Source of the DNA: Chamaecyparis obtusa
Lineage: Eukaryota; Streptophyta; Pinopsida; Cupressales; Cupressaceae
Assembly (NCBI GenBank): GCA_027943335.1
Contig: BSBK01001582.1
Span: forward strand, 475,001 to 539,000
Direction of reading: 5' to 3'
Length of the DNA: 64,000 nucleotides
The position numbers and the translations under genes are program-made. Position 1 is the stretch's first letter; every line of letters begins with the position of its first letter. This document shows positions 60,660 through 64,000 of this stretch, in pieces. The notes beneath the pieces were generated by a model, which did not search any database, had not been told where the DNA came from, and saw only the letters and a list, made by a program, of their open reading frames with translations.

Positions 60660-62970
60660 TATACCTCAATTTATTTATTGCAAAACCAGTAGGCTTGCAA
60701 CACAATCTACAAAATCTATCTTCATGGCTTCTATCTCCTTCTCCCATGATTTCTTAATGGAATCTACCACATTAAGTAGTGCGCTCAGTCCATAAGAAGC
60801 AATTTCACATGCTTGGTGGTTTTCAAAGTTAAATTTCTGAAAATATGTCTTTGCTGAAAGACATTCTTCCAACTGCTCTTTAATTATGCTGAACTTCATA
60901 GAAGCATGCTCTCTCAAAAGAGATTATCTTCTCAATTTCTTATCTTTATCATCTTGTAAAACTCTGATTTAATCATAAATTTTCCTAACTTTCTTCTCAA
61001 CATCACAAACCTTCACATTGGGACGAGACAGAAGGTTTGTCTCATTCAAAATTTTTGCTTCCTTCAATTTTATCTTCTGGTCTTCCTCAGCTATCAAAGT
61101 TTCTGATTTTGTACACTATATGTACAAAGATTTATCTATTTCCAAATGCTTCATCAAATCCTTGATACAAATATCAAGAGTATTGATATCATTTCTGATA
61201 TTCTGACTGATGTTCAAAAGCATTCTAGCCTCATAATCTACTTGTGCTTTCACTTTTGAAATATTAGCTAGGTTAAATATCAAAGGTTCTCATAACCTTC
61301 TTTGCCTTCTCCATAGGGTCTGCTTCTAAAATTTGTCTTAAGGAACTAACTTCTCAGTTAGTTCCTTAAGACACCCTTCAAGACTCTTCACCTTCTTATT
61401 CTTACCAATTATTTTGTTCAAGGATGTAATCAGTTTCAACTGATCATCATCGTCTACTTCTTTTCCCAAATACTCAATCATAGACCCAATTTGAGTCTTC
61501 TTTCTACTCTCAAAAGTAAGACTGATATCTTCTTTGGTGGGAATGGGAACTTGTTCTTCTGTAACTGGTGGTTCCACAATTGTGGTCTCTATCATCTCTT
61601 CTTCTTTTGTAGTTTCATGTTCTTCAAAAGCTGAATTGTCAACAATGTTCTCCAAATTCTTAAATAAATTTTCATCAGTATCCAAGGTGATTTTTGTACC
61701 TTCTACACATTGTTTCATCTTCAATATTAATAGCTAGAGAAGAGGGAATGTCCTCTTGTACTTTCTCACCTACTTGCTTTGCTACAACTGATGGTTCTCC
61801 AACATATTCTGCCATAACCTTGATAATTGCCTATTCAGCCTTAGAATTTACTTCTTCATACCTACCTCCCATAATTTGAATTGTTCTCCTTTTGGTTCTC
61901 AAATGGGTGCTTAGGGCCTTCATGATTTGATTGAAATGAGTTTCATCTCTTACTTCATAAAGCTTCCTCACAAGCTTTTCTCTAATAGCCATCTCTTCCT
62001 CTGATGCTCTCTTCTTCCTATTCAGAAGTTTGTTATAAAGATCATCAAGTATCTATCCTTGAATAGTATCAAACTTTGTGCCAGTCAAGATCATATGCTT
62101 CACAACTACATTCTCCAGATTAAGTCTATCAGTATAATCATAAAGATCATAATATTTGTTCATTCTTGCAAACTCACCATTCTCAATAATCTTCTCATTA
62201 AGCTTTTCAACTTTTGGTGTCCAAACTTTCTTCTTAGTAGTGACATCATCTTTAATTTCTGCAATCTTTCTTGGAATAGGTTGCACTAGAGTTTTATGTC
62301 TCTTTCCTGGTCTAGTGGCACTCTCCTTAACTATTTTGCTAGGTGTGGAGGAAGTGGATCTAGTAGACATCTTTGCTTCTATGTCCTTCTCAAGTACTTC
62401 CACTTTCACTTTTACTTGTGGTTCTTCTTGTGGCACTGCAATTGATGATAAAGGAGGGATAGACAAAACTTCCTTTTGTCCACTCTCTTTGATTTCTGCT
62501 ACTATCTGCAATGCTACCAAAAACTCTCTCTCTTTGTCATTCTTGTATCCTTTAATATTTTCTTAATGGTGCTCTCAACTCTCTTCTTAGACTGCTTCTC
62601 TTCAATTAAAATCTTTGTGGAGTTGAAGTTCTCCTCAAAGGTTCCAAACCTGTCACACTGAGTGTCCAACTTACACTTTAGTAGTCTACTAACATACTCT
62701 TTAGTTTCTACCTTAGATATTTCATAGCCAAGAGGTTCTATGAACTCTTTTCTAGGCTCTACTGCTTCAATATAGGTAAGGTTAGTATCCACCATAAAAC
62801 ATATATCATCTTAATATTTTTCAACAAGAGACTTAGGGATCCTTGATCTGCTAGACACAATATTCTGAAATGTCTTAAGTACTGCACTCTCATTAACACT
62901 ATCAAAAACATGCCTTCTATATACTACATTAATCCTTTCCATTGTAGTTTGTCCATCATTCCAATCATTT
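60660..62970 (-). pseudogene. Accessory ORF after pol in the Copia-like element
   Basis: A minus-strand frame runs from about 62970 leftward with stops and small frameshifts. It includes DWNDGQTTMERINVVYRRHV, then the Lys/Glu-rich 62795-62514 and 62520-62053 (TKKKVWTPKVEKLNEKI, EFARMNKYYDLYDYTDRLN). The acidic 61724-61338 and 60917-60675 (ILKEQLEECLSAKTYF-like) follow. Predicted coiled coils dominate and no enzyme motif is seen. Its place between pol and the 3' LTR matches the extra ORFs of some plant Copia elements. The function is unknown. Confidence 0.5.
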
Positions 62971-62984
62971 TCTATGGTGTAAGG

Positions 62985-64000
62985 TGTAATACCCCAAAAA
63001 TGGGCTATAAGTTCATTAATCTTCTATATCAAAAATTCAAACAAAATCGACATCAAAGTCCTAACCTAAGGCATGTCTAAACATCATCGAATCATAATTG
63101 ATTATCTTAAATTCTGCATCAGGGAATATTCCTAGCAATATTCCTAATTATCTTAATTATCTTTAATTTAATGATTATTTGGCGATAAATCACATTTATC
63201 CTAAGTTTGATTAATTGAATATTTTCATATTTAATTAATTAGATTTAATATCTTGCCACTTAATTGTGTAATTAAATTTAATTCTATCTATTATTAATTA
63301 TATTATTTAATTTTGACAATAAATCCAATATCCTATGAATAATTGATTAAATTCTTATTTAATTGATTAAAGTAGGTTGTCATTATTTAATAATATAGTT
63401 TTTAATAAAAGTTTGATAAAATAGTTAATTAACCCATAAATTAATTATTTTATTTCAAAAATTAGTTAAGTTGAGAATAAATCACTTTATTTATTTATTA
63501 AATCATAATTATCCATGTGCACATTCAAGGAACAGTTAAACTCAAATTGGAAAATCAATGCAAGTTGTTAGCTTTTTGAAACTCAACATCTTTTTGAGTT
63601 TTAAAGTTGATCTAAACTTCTAATTCGAGTTGAACTGTGCTTTTGCATGATTTTTGTGACTTAATTATCTGTTATTTAAAAATAACTCAAAAATCAACCT
63701 GAGTTATTTGAGTGATTTATGGCTTTCTTCCATGCACCTCCAAAGCCCTGGATTTCTATAAAATCAAGGCTCAGCTCTTCATAATTCATCTCTCTCTCAA
63801 ATTTGCATCCACAAATTTGCACAATCATGCTGGAGAATTGGAATTGGGAAAATCAAAGCTCTTGTGAATCGACACCTTTGTGAGATCAATCTTGTTTTGC
63901 ATTCATTTAGATTCATATTTCATATCATTGTTAGATAGATTTCATATCAGTTTTCATAGCATAGATTCCTATCAAGTTATCATTCATTATTGCATAGAAA
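62985..64000 (+). repeat. Partial LTR of another element (runs off the window)
   Basis: TGTAATACCCCAAAAATGGG at 62985 is a typical LTR start and abruptly ends the accessory frame. A TATA box, TATAAAAT, lies at 63757-63764, followed by CTCTTCATAATTCATCTCTC, a plausible transcription start region. This implies plus orientation. The other end is outside the window. Confidence 0.6.

Larger units (their letters stand above)
59375..62984 (-). mobile_element. 3' part of a Copia-like LTR element, minus strand, truncated
   Basis: A 1,019-bp LTR (59375-60393) reads TGTTGGAAATTTGG...TTTCTAACA on the minus strand. A polypurine tract (AATGAAAAAGGGGGAGAT) directly precedes it. The internal part to the right holds an accessory frame, and another LTR interrupts at 62985. 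No second LTR is in the window. Confidence 0.75.

Overview
The window looks like intergenic DNA from a very large, repeat-rich plant nuclear genome. A gymnosperm, probably a conifer, is my guess from the style of the repeats; no marker in the sequence proves it. The DNA is AT-rich, genes have GT-AG introns, and nested LTR retrotransposons and long minisatellites dominate. Only one gene looks intact: a small membrane-anchored RING-H2 protein (1787-2245, +) with a TATA box and a tiny upstream ORF.

Region by region. 1-8.3 kb holds the RING gene, a Ty3-like coding relic with a tandem duplication, and dinucleotide repeats. 8.3-50.3 kb is one nested structure. An LTR retroelement on the minus strand (E1, 8345-50279, target duplication GTTCC/GTTCT) had its 3' LTR split by a 34,171-bp DNA transposon (9491-43661). 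That transposon has matching terminal inverted repeats starting GGGTATGTG and a 4-bp ATAA duplication, which restores the LTR when removed. 50.4-57.8 kb is a second LTR element (E2) with a perfect ATCAT duplication, which carries gag but no pol. 57.8-59.4 kb is microsatellite plus a hairpin-rich minisatellite. 59.4-63.0 kb is the 3' end of a minus-strand Copia-like element with an accessory ORF. It is cut at 62985 by the start of another LTR that runs off the window.

The 34-kb transposon is the most interesting object. It carries a DDE transposase pseudogene (29.4-32.9 kb, -) with Sola-like motifs, and two related genes of unknown function near its ends (gene A, 12.1-13.8 kb, +; gene B, 40.3-43.2 kb, -). 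It also holds at least two further unrecognised coding relics (24.2-27.7 kb, +; 34.5-35.4 kb, -). The promoters of gene A and of the transposase share an array of 12-bp palindromes spaced exactly 15 bp, which suggests common control by a DNA-binding protein. An 806-bp non-autonomous relative sits in an intron of gene B. The transposon also contains a complete Copia element (16308-21237, TSD ATGAC) inside a 10-bp-period array, and a 160-bp satellite made almost entirely of two alternating palindromes.

Most coding relics are broken mainly by in-frame stops that fit single C-to-T (or G-to-A) changes, with few frameshifts. This is expected of long-methylated, silenced DNA. All family names rest on motifs read by eye, with no database search.
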